Of a DNA stretch of 64,000 nucleotides, positions 34,101-44,663 are shown one piece after another; position 1 is the stretch's first letter, and each line of letters begins with the position of its first letter. The position numbers and the translations under genes were made by a program. Below the pieces are notes generated by a model, which was given only the letters and a program-made list of their open reading frames with translations, searched no databases and was not told where the DNA came from. The stretch comes from Xenopus tropicalis. Lineage: Eukaryota; Chordata; Amphibia; Anura; Pipidae. Location: assembly GCF_000004195.4 (NCBI RefSeq), contig NC_030684.2, forward strand, positions 70,229,392 to 70,293,391, in the 5' to 3' direction.

Positions 34101-37100
34101 TATTGAGCGATCGTAAACGGCGGGCAAAACTTTCAGACTTTGCATGATTTTGGAAGCCTCCCATAGGACTCAATGGCACTCTGCAGCTCCAACCTGGCCC
34201 AAGAAAAGTCACCATACTGAAGCTTGAATGAATCCGAAACTTTCGTGCGAAGGCTACGAAAAAGTCGCGACAATTCGCGCAAGTCATAACGCTACGGAAA
34301 AGTCACGACAATTTGTGAAACAGTCGTAACGGCTACGAAAAAGTTGCGACAATTTACGAAAAAATCACAAAATACCGATCATTACGAAAAAAAACGCATT
34401 CGGACCGTTCATGGATTAGTAAATCAGCCCCTAAGTGTTAAAACTGCACACTAGCTAAACTAAATAAGAAGTATTATTCCATTGGTTAGAGTGCGGAAGG
34501 ATTATGGGGGATCTAAAATAAAAAAAAAATAATTGGTGTAAACTTATTCAAAATGTTTTTTAAGCACTTTTGCAATTTACATCAATTAAGTGGTATCTGA
34601 GGTATTATCAGTTTTATGCTGCTAGAAAGGCTAGAGCTGTACTTTCTTTGCAATTTATGGATTTAGTTAACACTAGGATGGCTGACTCCCTTTTGAGCCA
34701 AAAGCCTGGTATTATAATGTAAATATCTCAGAAAAATAGACAATAAATGTGATTTGCAAAAGTGCCTAGTGATGCACCCTGAGTAAGTTTACATCAGTTT
34801 AAGTATGTTTCAGATGCATTGTTGCTTTTCTTTCTTTTATCTTGTAAAGGCAGGCTTAAGGTGGCCATACACGGGCCGATCCTAGCTGCCGATATTTGTC
34901 TTTTTGACTGATTCAGCAGCATATCGGCCCGTGTATGGGCACTAAGGACGGGCTTCCCCAACCGACATATGGCCTGAAATAGGGCAGATCTCGAACAAGC
35001 ACGTTTGATTTTTCTGTTGGATCAGGGGCCGCATTGGCTCGTTGATGCACTCCCTGAGCCAACAGCGCCTATACCCACTGTATCAACTAGATTGTTTGGC
35101 CCCAGGGCCAAATGACCAAATTAGCCCAATATCACTGAACCGTAGGTGGGGATACCGGGAGAAGATCTTTTATATTAATGCTTCTCATTACATATCTGCA
35201 AACTGATGAAGCAGCATTTATTGGCTTAATTGCTACTCCTTTATTAATATAAATTGTAATATATTATAAATTATATATTGTTTGGTTATCTTAAATATCT
35301 GTGTGTGATTACCCTAAATAATAAATTTGCCAGACCTGAACAGGTGGAATTAAAAATGTTGCTGTATCTTATTCCAACATTACATTTGCCTACTTGTACA
35401 CACACTTTACATACTGACACTTCCATACAATCCAATGCCACCCAAATACGCCACCAATTACAAAATGATCTGTCCTCCCCTCTTCAGCCACACACTTCTC
35501 CTCACTGTCAACTACATTTAAAGGGGTTGTTCACGTTTGAGGTAACTTTTAGGGCGAAGCCACACGGGGCACTTAGTCGCGGTGACTAATCTGAGCAGCG
35601 AAAATGCGAAAGCAATTAGTCAAAGCGACGACCATTATACTCTATGGGAGAAAAGGCGCCGCGACTGGCATGATTAAAAGTCACTGCGCCTAATCGCCCT
35701 GTGTGTCTTCACCCTTAATATTATGTAGAGAGTAATATTTTGCAATTGGTCTTCATTTTTTATTTGTAATTTTTTGTTCAGCAGCTTTTCAGTTTCAGCA
35801 GCTAAATGATTTGTTGGGGTTCAAATACCTTAGCAACCAGGAATGGTTTAAATAAGAAACTGGTATATGAATAGGAGAGGACCTGAATAGAAAAATTAGT
35901 TATAAAAAGTGATAATAATAATAATAATAATAAAATTGTCTTACAGAGCAATAGTTTTTTTGGCTGCCAGGGTCAGTGCCACCTCTGCCGTCTTTCTTCG
36001 CCAGGCAGGGGTCGGGGGGGACGTCACAGGGGGCGGGGTAGAGACAGGGCTGTGATGTCATGGGCAGGAGGAGGTGGGACTGTGATGTCATGGGGACGGG
36101 AGGAGGTGGGACTGTGATGTCATGGGGGACGGTAGGAGGTGGAACTGTGATGTCACGGGAACGGGAGGAGGTGGGACTGTGATGTCATGGGGGATGGGAG
36201 GAGGTGGGACTGTGATGTCATGGGGACGGGAGGAGGTGGGACTGTGATGTCATGGGGACGGGAGGAGGTGGGACTGTGATGTCATGGGGACGGGAGGAGG
36301 TGGGACTGCGATGTCATGGGGGACGGGAGGAGGTGGGACTGTGATGTCATGGGGAACGGGAGGAGGTGGGACTGTGATGTCATGGGAACGGGAGGAGGTG
36401 GGACTGTGATGTCATGGGGACGGGAGGAGGTGTGACTGTGATGTCATGGGGGACGGGAGGAGGTGGGACTGTGATGTCATGGGGGAGGGAAGGAGGTGGG
36501 ACTGTGATGTCACGAGGGCTGTAGGAGGTGGGGCTGTTACAGGGAGTGGGGCTATGAGGTCAGGAGGTCAAAACTTGACAGGTGGCAACCCTGAAGCACA
36601 CCTTTAACCTTTTTACTGCCAGCCATTTTGGTCAAAGCAGAACATTTTGCACTGTTTCACTTTAGGGCCCTTTCCTCAGGGGGACTTTTAATTTACCCAG
36701 GAAAACAATATATCATTTTTTTCAGGGCAACCTAAGCTTTCATAATATGGTAACATTTTAGTGTAATTCCAATTCTGTAACAAGATATAGGGGCTGATTC
36801 ACTAAAGGTCGTTAAAACGAGCGCTATTTATAGCATGCGTTAAAAAGGTTATCGCTTCTTATTTTTCGTGACTTAATGCATGATTCACTAAAAGGAAACT
36901 TGCGTTAATTTAGACGCGATGTTGTTTGCGTTATTTAAGTCGCGATGAACGTTTTTCTTGTGTTATTTTCCGCGCATGCTATATTAGCGCACAATTTAAT
37001 GCGCGTAACCATTATGTTCGTAAAACTACTTTTCTGAAAATGACCATTTCCCTGACAACTGGAGGATGCATCACTCTAGGGCCAACACAGACTTGAATAA

Positions 37101-40100
37101 ATCACACTGCAAAGTCCTTATTGTGTTGCCAAAAGCTCACCAACCACAATTTTTTTTAAGTACCGCCTGCCCCAAGTACGTGTTAATCCTCGCACAGACT
37201 AATGCGATATTTAGCGCATTTAATGCTTCATATGTGTTTGTGAATCATGCGTTAGTATTATTTCTACGCGCGAATTAACGCAATGCATTAAAATTAACGC
37301 ATTGCAGTAGTGCGCGATTTAACACATGGGAAATTACTTTGACGAATCGGTCGTTATGTATCGAATCAATTAACTCAAAAAAACATGCGATAACACTTTT
37401 CGACCTTTAGTGAATCAGCCCCATAGGCTTCTAAATGTCTAAAAAATCAAATTTTCCATAAAATAAACACACATAGCAGAAACAAAAATTATTTTTGCAC
37501 AAAACTACAACTGATTCAGAAAATCCCATGTCTCCTGAACGTGCCAATACCAAATATTCATAGTTTTATGGAGATTTCTAACTTGTATAGGTCAAAAACT
37601 CCCAGCAGTACATTACCAAATTTCCAAAGCACTGCTTCAGAAAGCTGCATACTTTAGATTTTAAGGGCAAAAATTCCACTAACAGAAGGTTTATCCCAAA
37701 AAATTATACATTTTTGGAAAAAACAGAGGCACAATTGTCTGTCTACTCCAAACTATCAAGTCGCAATGCTTTCCTAAAATTATTGTTTTTTATCAAAATT
37801 TGTAAAATTTTTAAAAAATCGCTTCAAAGCCTCCAGTCTTTAGTATCTTATCTTCTACAGGTCACAAAGGAACCAAATAAAACACCCTAAATATGAACGC
37901 CAGGGGTCCACTGAACAGTTTGATCGCGTCTAAGGACCGACATGACAGCCCCCTTGGCTTGTTGCCCAGGGGGCTATCATCACTTAAAACTCTCTGCAGA
38001 AGCGGCACGAGGCACACTGTTGGCAGTTTAAGCCTTTTTCTGCAATGACGTGCCACGCACGTCATTAGAAGTTAAAGTGTTAAAGGGGTACTATACTCTG
38101 CTGCACTGCTTAACCAAACTTTACTCAACTGTTGCTGGACTACAAACCCCAGAATAATGTAAACATAAGCAACATAAGGGTTGTATTTTTAAAGTAATAT
38201 TGCACAACTTAGAACTTTTCTAAAAATTTTCACCAAATCTCCAGGGCCAGTAGATTCATTAAAGGACATGTAAAGCCTACAAGCCAGTAGCTGCATGAAA
38301 GGCTAGAAAGCCTACATTTGCCTACAATGTATATCAGGTGGGCACTTCCCCTCATCCAAATGGCATCATTTGTACTGCATATATCACCTCCGTTTGCTAG
38401 CAAGATTACATTCCCCTCACCAATGCTTTGCTGACTAACGTAGTAGTCGCTTTAATCATGGCGGAATTTGCTCGAAGCCTGATTGTGGCCTTTTTCACTT
38501 TTCACGCTGCCTTAATCTTTGCAAATAAACCTTGAGGTCTCCTATCCTTTCTAGCCATTTTTTGCTTTTTTCCCCCTTAATTTTGAAATGTACTACTGTA
38601 CTACAAAAAATAAAAGCTTTAAGGTTTATGGAACAAGTTGCTATTGAGGTTAGTGGCAGGCAGCATGAGAGGTGACATGCATTTTCCACTGGCAGAACAA
38701 ACAATACATGTGTTTTTAGCTGTAAAAATATAGATCTCCAATAACAAATTTTTATTCTTACGTAAAACAATAACAGCGGACATTGTTAGGATGTAGTATT
38801 TATAATTCAGTGAATTGGTGGTTTGAACAAGACATTTTATATTGTAGCTATTTGAAATTACATTGTTTTTTCTTCCTCCAAGGATCTTGACCGCCAACTT
38901 TGGGAGCTGGAAAGGCAACTTGGAGAGCTGCGTCTAAGAGCAGAAAATGACAATGAAAATGGTAACACTCTGATACATAAAAGCACACCTATATAGCCAG
39001 AGTGGCAAGATACAGTCACACAGCCAGTCAATAAATCTTGGGTTCTGGATAACTCAAGGAGCTTCCCATTGAAGTGTTTTGAAGTGTTATGACCATGGAT
39101 CCATTAGATATCAGCTGGCGAGCATCATGCCATTGATGGGGTCCTCTTCTTATGGGTCTGAATAGGGTTTTTTGCCTTCTTCTGGATCAGTTAGCAGTTA
39201 GGCAGGTTATATAAAGGCATAAAAGTTTGAACTTGATGGACATGTCTTTTTTCAACTTAACTTACTAAGTTACTGCAACTGTGGTGAGCACACTTTGGCA
39301 CAAAGTGCCAACACACCCCGCCAGTCTATTCAGAAGCATTATAGAGATCAAATAAATTCAGAAATCTTTTGCATTGCTAAATGTGTTGACCTAGTGGTGG
39401 ACAAGAGAATAGCACCCAAGCCATGACCCATCATGTTACTAGGGTCATATTGAAAATATATTGAGTTGGAGAAACAATAGGTTATATAAAAGCAGTTCTA
39501 TTATGTAGCGCTGGCTCATTCTGAAAGCTCAGAATCAGACACAATGCACTGAGATGGCTGCCTACACACCAATATTACAGCTAAACAGTTGTTTGTTGGT
39601 TCAAGAAAAAAAATAATTGCTAGAGTGTAAATTAGATATAATAAGGACACCATAAAAATCATGCAAGAACCCCATTAAGCCCAAAATTGCACACACTGTA
39701 CTAACAGTCAGAAATGAACCCTTAATATCTTAATATATTAAATATGGGTTAGCCAGAGACCTATGTGAACCATGTGGCCATCCAAGGCATTTTTGTCCTG
39801 ACTATGCAATCTATTATGGTGAAATCTGAGTGGGTCAACTGGGCCTCAGGATAGTGTATGGACAGCTGCAGGGATTGATTTACATGCCTTAACTAGATCT
39901 ATTCAGCTGCCAAATGAGTTGAACAGTCCATCAAGCATATTTGAAGAAAATGTAATGTAATTGAAAGTATAGTTCAACAAAAAGGTTTGGGTTGACTGTA
40001 ATATTTTGCTAAAAATATGATGTAGTTCCATACTTTTGCATAAGGCAGATCTGCTAGCCACTATAGTAAATTGTTATTGTGTCACAAAATCTGCTTCAGC

Positions 40101-41442
40101 TCTCTGCAGTATTGTATAACAGATATGATCCTTAGCTGCTATTTTTTGTTTACTGTTTTTTCATGAGCCAATAGCTTTTTCAGTCTGTTTCTCATATTGT
40201 TTCTTGGTCCCTCACAGTGGAGTGTGAAGCGGATGGCATGGAGGCAAGTGATGTATTTGTGGAACGTTCCTCTCGAGGAGGTTTGACAGAGGCTCGATTG
40301 CATTATGCAAATGAGAGGCCCAAGAGTGCAGGTGAGAAAATGCAGTGCTAAAGTTAGTGTGTAGGAATTCTTGTTTGAGACAGAATAGTGATTTGATAAT
40401 GATTTGTTTTTTCTCTTCCCTTGTCACTTTCTTTCTTTTGTCCTTCCCAACCCTTGCTATCTATTTTATATTTTCTTCCCTCACTCTGCAACTCTTTTTA
40501 CCTTCAGGTGATATTGTTGTTGGATCCCAACACCCTCGCTCTTCCTCATCCCGCCTTCTAGTTCCCCGCTCCCTCTCTGCTCCCTATCCTTCCCCGTCAT
40601 CTCCCCCTCCCCCTCCACCACCTTCTCGTCGGGCTGAGGGCTATATTCTCTCTCTTCTTCGCCGCCAGCTACGCCCTCCATATTTGCGCTCAGCTTCTGC
40701 TGAGAGGCCACCTCCTCCTCCTCCTGCTCCCCCTCCTTCTGCTTCAGGTTGTCGAATGGCTAATGCTTCCTACACCCCCCCGCATCGTGTTCCCCGCAGA
40801 AAACACCCTCCACTTCTGAAGGGCCACAGTGTGGAGGGATCCCCACCTCGACTCCCCAGGAAATGTCTCTCTGCAGAAGAGCCACCCCGCAAGAGAGGTG
40901 GAAGGAGGACTCCACGTTCCTTGTCTGAGACAAGCCTAAGGGACCCTAGCCACCGTGGCGAGGAATTTAATGAACCCAAGGGTCACATAGAAGGTGGGGA
41001 GGGACCTAGAGGAAACACAGAAGGTTGGATACATCCTCGGGTCCGTGCAGAACTTTGGGGAGAGTCCAGAAGCCAAACAGAAGGATGGGCAGAGCCTAGG
41101 GGCCTTGCACAGGATTGGGGGGAACACAGGGGTTACATTCAGGAAGGGGGTCGTTGCTACACATTGGGTAGGGAAGGAAGAGCACCACCAGTAAAGATTG
41201 GCCCACCTTGCAGGAAGTGGAGGTCCACTGCAGAAATTAGTGGAGGAGGTCAGGAAGAAGAGTCAAGGGTGGATTCTGAAGGGGAAGAGGAGGAAGAAGG
41301 GGAGCTGGTGTGGCCCCTTCAGTTACCACCTCGTGATGCAGATGGACGTCCTCAAATGTTTAAAGTCAAAGCCTCACAAGCTCTTAAGAAAAAGATCATG
41401 AGATTTCACACAGGGTCTCTCAAGGTCATGACAACTGTTTGA
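27976..41442 (+). CDS. dact3: Dapper homolog 3 (Dishevelled-binding antagonist of beta-catenin), whole gene
   Basis: Cytoplasmic/nuclear scaffold that binds Dishevelled and dampens Wnt/beta-catenin signalling. Coding exons: 27976-28113, 38883-38961, 40218-40331, 40508-41442; phases 0, 1, 1 join cleanly to 421 aa (human DACT3 about 629, from memory). N-terminal 'RGRLRHLLRSSLAGLCELKL' matches DACT3. A leucine-rich coiled coil spans exons 1-2 ('DLDRQLWELERQLGELRLRA'). Exon 4 has conserved islands: 'VPRSLSAPYP', 'EGYILSLLRR', 'KHPPLLKGHSVEGSPPR', 'RSLSETSLRD', 'CRKWRSTAEI', 'ELVWPLQLP', 'QALKKKIMRFHTGSLKVMTT'. The C-terminal MTTV is the Dishevelled PDZ-binding motif. Six decapeptide repeats lie at residues 265-324. 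The match to human DACT3 is far better than what I recall of DACT1/2. Confidence 0.95.
28340..30615 (+). repeat. 55-bp minisatellite array in dact3 intron 1
   Basis: The core, about 28491-30250, is roughly 32 copies of a 55-bp unit containing 'tgtaatgtactgtacatgtg' and 'gcaacctcctcacatgcc'. Variant positions: cgtg / cttg / cctg / tttg after 'atgcc', and tgtgcaa / tgcgcaa. A few units are 51 bp, lacking 'ttgt'. Both edges (28340-28490 and 30290-30615) are degenerate derivatives, some shortened to about 40 bp. Long open frames through the array are a by-product of the repeat. Confidence 0.95.
30640..30805. mobile_element. T2/Kolobok-like MITE fragment
   Basis: 'aattgaaaagttgctaagaa' then 'ttggccattctataacttac' and 'aaaccaccccttcaa' form the right half of the family seen at 15256-15475. 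The left half is missing, replaced by the end of the minisatellite. The boundary at about 30640 may show that the array grew from or into this element. Confidence 0.65.
31722..32136. mobile_element. Near-perfect palindromic T2-like MITE, TTAA ends
   Basis: TTAAAGGAACAGTAACACCA at the left and 'tgatgttactgttcttTTAA' at the right. The inner arms (around 31845-31910 and 31960-32030, 'agctgctgtgtagccatggg') are inverse to each other. 415 bp; in dact3 intron 1. Confidence 0.82.
32137..33950. other. dact3 intron 1, no clear element
   Basis: Includes a T2-type terminus 'cttaaagggggtgttcacct' at 32760-32779. The rest is unremarkable. No alternative exon recognised. Confidence 0.4.
33954..34431. mobile_element. 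Harbinger-like MITE with TAA duplication
   Basis: GGGGCTGATTTACTAATCCA at the left and its inverse at the right, flanked by TAA (33951-33953) and TAA (34432-34434). Interior rich in 'cgcgactttttcgta'-type words. A central block (about 34120-34225) is the reverse complement of 61935-62050 in the sister copy. Confidence 0.82.
34856..35190. mobile_element. 'ggccatacacg' TTAA MITE in dact3 intron 1
   Basis: Starts TTAAGGTGGCCATACACGGG. Contains 'cagcatatcggcccgtgtat' near 34920, suggesting an internal inverted terminus of a first short unit. The right end is ill-defined, near 'agaagatcttttatatta'. Confidence 0.6.
35518..35967. mobile_element. T2/Kolobok-like MITE interrupted by a small Harbinger-like MITE
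   Basis: Starts TTAAAGGGGTTGTTCACGTT; continues after the insert with 'tattatgtagagagtaatat', 'ttgcaattggtcttcatttt' and 'gaataggagaggacctgaat'. An (AAT)n microsatellite lies at 35912-35933. Without the insert the body matches 15256-15475. Confidence 0.72.
35552..35714. mobile_element. Small Harbinger-like MITE with TTA duplication, nested
   Basis: Ends GGGCGAAGCCACACGGGG and (reverse strand) GGGTGAAGACACACAGGG. TTA lies on both sides (35549-35551 and 35715-35717). 163 bp. It interrupts 'aacttttagtattatgtaga' of the T2-like host. Related copy at 43786-43927. Confidence 0.8.
35968..36593. mobile_element. hAT-ended element carrying a 32-bp minisatellite
   Basis: Left end CAGGGTCAGTGCCACCT and right end (reverse strand) CAGGGTTGCCACCTGTC agree apart from a 3-base insertion. 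The inside (about 36050-36510) is some 14 copies of a 32-bp unit with 'gggaggaggtgggactgtga' then 'tgtcatgg'. No clean 8-bp duplication found. In dact3 intron 1. Confidence 0.65.
36594..38075 (-). repeat. Large frog repeat, minus-strand copy of the 15900-17660 family
   Basis: Read on the minus strand, 'aactgttcagtggacccctg' (37908-37927), 'gaagcagtgctttggaaatt' (37617-37636) and 'tttggtattggcacgttcag' (37536-37555) match the copy at 15900-17660. It is split by the element at 36790-37422. The 38030-38075 end carries 'tgacgtgccacgcacgtca', a perfect palindrome. Family unidentified. Confidence 0.6.
36790..37422. mobile_element. Harbinger-like MITE (ggggctgattcactaaaggtcg ends), nested
   Basis: Left GGGGCTGATTCACTAAAGGT and right inverse '...acctttagtgaatcagcccc', flanked by ATA (36787-36789 and 37423-37425). 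633 bp with 'attaacgc/gcgttaat' words throughout. It sits inside the large minus-strand repeat, so it is younger than that copy. Confidence 0.8.
38259..38420. repeat. T2-like MITE fragment ('ttaaaggacatgtaaagcc')
   Basis: TTAAAGGACATGTAAAGCCT is the terminus of the complete element at 62452-63096. Only the left part remains. It sits 460 bp before dact3 exon 2. Confidence 0.6.
38883..38961 (+). CDS. dact3: dact3 coding exon 2
   Basis: 79 bp after acceptor TTCTTCCTCCAAG. Encodes the leucine-zipper-like part 'DLDRQLWELERQLGELRLRA' then 'ENDNEN'. Leucines fall at heptad-like spacing. Donor G|GTAACA at 38962. Confidence 0.88.
39150..39262 (+). repeat. LINE 3'-tail fragment (CR1/Rex type)
   Basis: 'ttttttgccttcttctggat', 'tagcagttaggcaggttata' and 'gaacttgatggacatgtctt' then 'ttttcaacttaact' mirror the minus-strand fragment at 41-150. 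Lies in dact3 intron 2. Confidence 0.6.
40218..40331 (+). CDS. dact3: dact3 coding exon 3
   Basis: 114 bp after CCCTCACAG. Encodes an acidic then Ser/Arg segment ending 'ARLHYANERPKSA'. The 'ERPKS' word is conserved in DACT3. Donor G|GTGAGA; next intron is 176 bp. Confidence 0.9.
40508..41442 (+). CDS. dact3: dact3 coding exon 4 and stop
   Basis: 935 bp encoding residues 111-421, after a long pyrimidine tract and CTTCAG. Holds proline-rich stretches (residues 143-149, 178-187), the conserved serine motifs, six decapeptide repeats (40969-41148), an acidic run of Glu (near residues 368-374) and the PDZ-binding C-terminus. Stop TGA at 41440-41442. Confidence 0.95.
40969..41148 (+). repeat. dact3: Six 30-bp units encoding decapeptide repeats within dact3
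   Basis: Residues 265-324 divide exactly into NEPKGHIEGG, EGPRGNTEGW, IHPRVRAELW, GESRSQTEGW, AEPRGLAQDW, GEHRGYIQEG. Consensus is about x-E-x-R-x-x-T-E-G-W, with Trp at residues 284, 294, 304 and 314. The period is 10 residues (30 bp) with a 20-residue sub-pattern. Confidence 0.85.
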
Positions 41443-43458
41443 CAGGTTTGTTCTTAACTTACAAGTATGACAACTGTCTGACACAGCTATTCTAATTTCC
41501 ATCGTACAGGCATGCGTGCCTCATATAGATAAACAGGACTTTTCAAGGTCACATGAATACTTCATTGATTAGTGCACTGACAGGCATAGGATTAATGTGT
41601 GAAATAACTGGGTTTAATAGATGATTTTGCTTAATTTATACAACCAGCATTTGGGCACTTCCTTCTTTCCTATCTAGCTTTAAAATTTCTGTATCCTCAG
41701 TGTTCTTGTATATAATGTATTATGTAGCTTTTCAGGGCTTTACTTTTGAACCAGCTTCACCTAAATAATATCTCCGCTTTCCAATAAAATTCAAGGACAT
41801 TTTAAACAGCCTTACTGATAACCATAATTCTAGTGAAGTCTGAGAAATTTAACAGATAGATCTTTATGCATAACATACTATAAGTGATTCTTACAAATCG
41901 GTAAACACACTCTTACCTATATTTGATTTAGACTATGCTAGATTATGCTTACATATGTGTCACTCCCTGCCAAATCTGAAGTCATTTAGTCAATTCTTGG
42001 CTCACTCCATTTCCAAGACCTTGCACAGATCTGATAGTCAGATAAGTAGTGGACCTTGGAAGTGCAGCATCATATATTTAGACAGCAAGAATTTCCTCCT
42101 CCTCATGAAACTCTGGACTATATAAGGAATATTACGTCATTTTTCTGACTGCATAAAAAATAATGCATATCGATGGTTTTCTCTTTTGGCCATTGACTAT
42201 ACCTTTATTAGGCCATTACTGGATGATATTAAGTAAAAGGCATTATTCTGACATTTTGTCTGGATATAAAGGTATAGCTGTAAGTAATGAAAATAAAAAA
42301 TGTTCACCAGGGTCTTAGCAATGATTTGCAATTCAGTGTATGTCTGTGCAGATGTTTGGCATGGGTTGTGCTTACTCTTCTGTAACTGGGCACTTTCTGT
42401 TTCTCGTGACAGTGACATGCTAATTTACTGAGCTGTAGGCTTCAGCCATGATGAGCCTTTTAGGCTAATAGCACGATGGGCTAATACCATTGCCCTCTTA
42501 GGGAAAACGTTGTCAGACAAATACCCTTGCTTGGCCACAGCTACTTCCTATCCATTTAAAATATAAAGGTGAGGGACAGCACAGGAACACCAGAGAGAGA
42601 GAGCGAGAATGATCCGTGATGGACAGCACCAGTGGCTGTCATAGGCAGCATGTCTCCCATGAAAATAAATGTAATGTGGGGACAGGGCATTTTCACCTCT
42701 GCAGTTCCGCCTGAGTGATCAAATTATTCTTGCAGCTGAGTATTGCAGCAGTAATGTTTAGCTTTTTGAAGAGGACTGGGAAGTCAGGACAGAAATATGC
42801 TCTTTGTTCAGTCTGTGTGTTGGAATGTTGACAACAGCAATTAGGTAAACAGTGGAGATTGGAATATTAAACAGTCTAGAAATAAACACACATTGTGCTT
42901 ATATGGTCTCAAAGAAAACGTAATATTATCCTGTCCATCTGTTAGGAAAATGCTTGTGAGATGTTCTAGATAAAAGAAATCCCATCCCTTGTGTACTTTC
43001 CATTGCCAGAAGACTGCATGCTGGAATAGACTGTGGCTGCAGGCTTAATATAAATCTAGAGACATGTGGATTCATTGCATATAGTATGTTTGGGGTGTCT
43101 GTAGTTCAGCGACAGCTTAGGATGAACAGATACATTTTCTTTTTTCCTGCATAAATATGGGGCAAAATGTTTTTCTCCAGTGCTTACAACCACTGTAGGC
43201 AGCTGTGCAAACCAGACCAGGGTCAAATTTTACAGCAAGTGACATCAGTTACAGTGACTTCCAGTGTGCCATGGTCAGTTGTGGGATGGTTGGACTTGGA
43301 AGCCATTTTTGTCTGGACTTTCGGCTAAAATGTCAGAATGTCATATTAATGATTGGCTATTGGTTTATTAATCCTAATACACTTTGGGTAACCATGAAAT
43401 CTCTATCCTGGTAATATAATTAGCCAATGTGCCACTGGATCTTCATCACTCCCTATTT

Positions 43459-43703
43459 CAGTAGTCCCCAACCAGTGGCTCGGGAGCAACATGTTGCTCT
43501 CCAACCCCTTGGATGTTGCTCTCAGTAGCCTCAAAGCAGCTGCTTGTTTTTGAATTCCTGGTTTGCATAAAAACCATACGGGCTACCAAAAAGCCAATCG
43601 CAGCCCTTATATGGTACCCCCAGGTAAATTTTTCCTGTTTGTGTTGCCCAACTCTTTTCACATTTGAATAAGGCTCACCAGTAAAAAAGGTTGGAGATCC
43701 CTG
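43459..43703. mobile_element. hAT (Charlie-like) MITE
   Basis: CAGTAGTCCCCAACCAGTGG to ...GGTTGGAGATCCCTG. Flanks CCCTATTT (43451-43458) and CCTTATTT (43704-43711) match at 7 of 8 positions. Same family as 46363-46605 and 5030-5308. Confidence 0.82.
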
Positions 43704-43785
43704 CCTTATTTGAATGGTCGTACTTATATAAACCAGAAGAAAAGATTAGCAACTGAAACTGCACATAAACTGCACATTTCCTATA

Positions 43786-43927
43786 GGGTGAAGACACACA
43801 GAGCTACTAATAGCAGCTACTTGTCACGGCTACAGAAATAGACAATGCTGATCATTTATTTATATTTTCCGGAATTTAGTAGCCGTGACAAGTAGCTGCT
43901 GCAAAGTAGCCCCATTTGTCTTTGCCC
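43786..43927. mobile_element. Small Harbinger-like MITE (gggtgaagacacac ends)
   Basis: GGGTGAAGACACACAGAGCT and the inverse end '...gtctttgccc'. Inner arms 'agcagctacttgtcacggct' (43813-43832) and 'gtagccgtgacaagtagctg' (43878-43897) are inverse. Flanks are ATA and TTA, so the duplication is imperfect. Confidence 0.65.
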
Positions 43928-44657
43928 TTACTCAAAGTATTTTTGTTCTTTCAGTGCATCTACATTGATAATTGATTGGTTGGTTACTGAGATAATATAT
44001 TAAGTGTCAGTTTCTTAAAAAAGAACTAAACCCTAAAAATGAATATGGCTAAAAATGCCATATTTTGTATGCTGTACTTACTGCACCAGCCTTAAAATTG
44101 TCATCATATAGCCACAATGATCCAGGACTTCCCAAGGTATTGTAACATACTGTAATAATACAATGGTTTTGTTTGTATAAGGGTCTTTGTAGCCAGGGGA
44201 GTAATAATGGTAACTTTGTGATCATAAATGGCCAAAAGGTTTAGCAGATGTATTAGACCCAATATGAAGTGGAAAGTTCACACTAGTTTTCATAATGCAC
44301 AGAGCATGCTCAGTAGTGGAGGGCAAAGCGTGCATGTGCACCAGACTTCTTTCTCACAAACGTAAGGAAAGAAAGCATAGTGTACAGTATTGCGTAATGA
44401 GCATGCATTGTATTATTGGCCTTTGGTTAATATCAGTATTGTTTCATTTAGTCTTTGGCTACAGTTTATATTTGCACCTAGGAAAGAACTTCCTTATAGG
44501 TAGTGCTGTGTACAGATAGAACTGTATATACTGCTTGTTGCTTTATGTTTATTCTGATTCTGTACATAGATTTCCAGGCAGTGTTATATGTACATATATG
44601 TATATAAAATTGTTATAAATGTAAATACTATGATAATTTGTACTTTAAATTTGTGTA

Positions 44658-44663
44658 AATAAA
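44658..44663 (+). terminator. Candidate dact3 poly(A) signal
   Basis: AATAAA in 'tttgtgtAAATAAAgttctt', followed within 30 bp by GT-rich 'gctagtgtggtc' and later 'ctggttgtgatgg'. That is a textbook arrangement of signal and downstream element. Confidence 0.5.

Larger units (their letters stand above)
41443..44657 (+). other. dact3: Probable dact3 3' UTR
   Basis: About 3.2 kb from the stop to the AATAAA at 44658. Includes a hAT MITE (43459-43703) and a Harbinger-like MITE (43786-43927). No other coding exon recognised. The UTR extent is inferred from the downstream signal. Confidence 0.4.

Noticed and set aside
40345..40507. Coding extension of dact3 exon 4 to an upstream ATG
   Set aside because: The stretch is intron 3: it ends in a pyrimidine tract and CAG, and exon 3 joins in phase at 40508.
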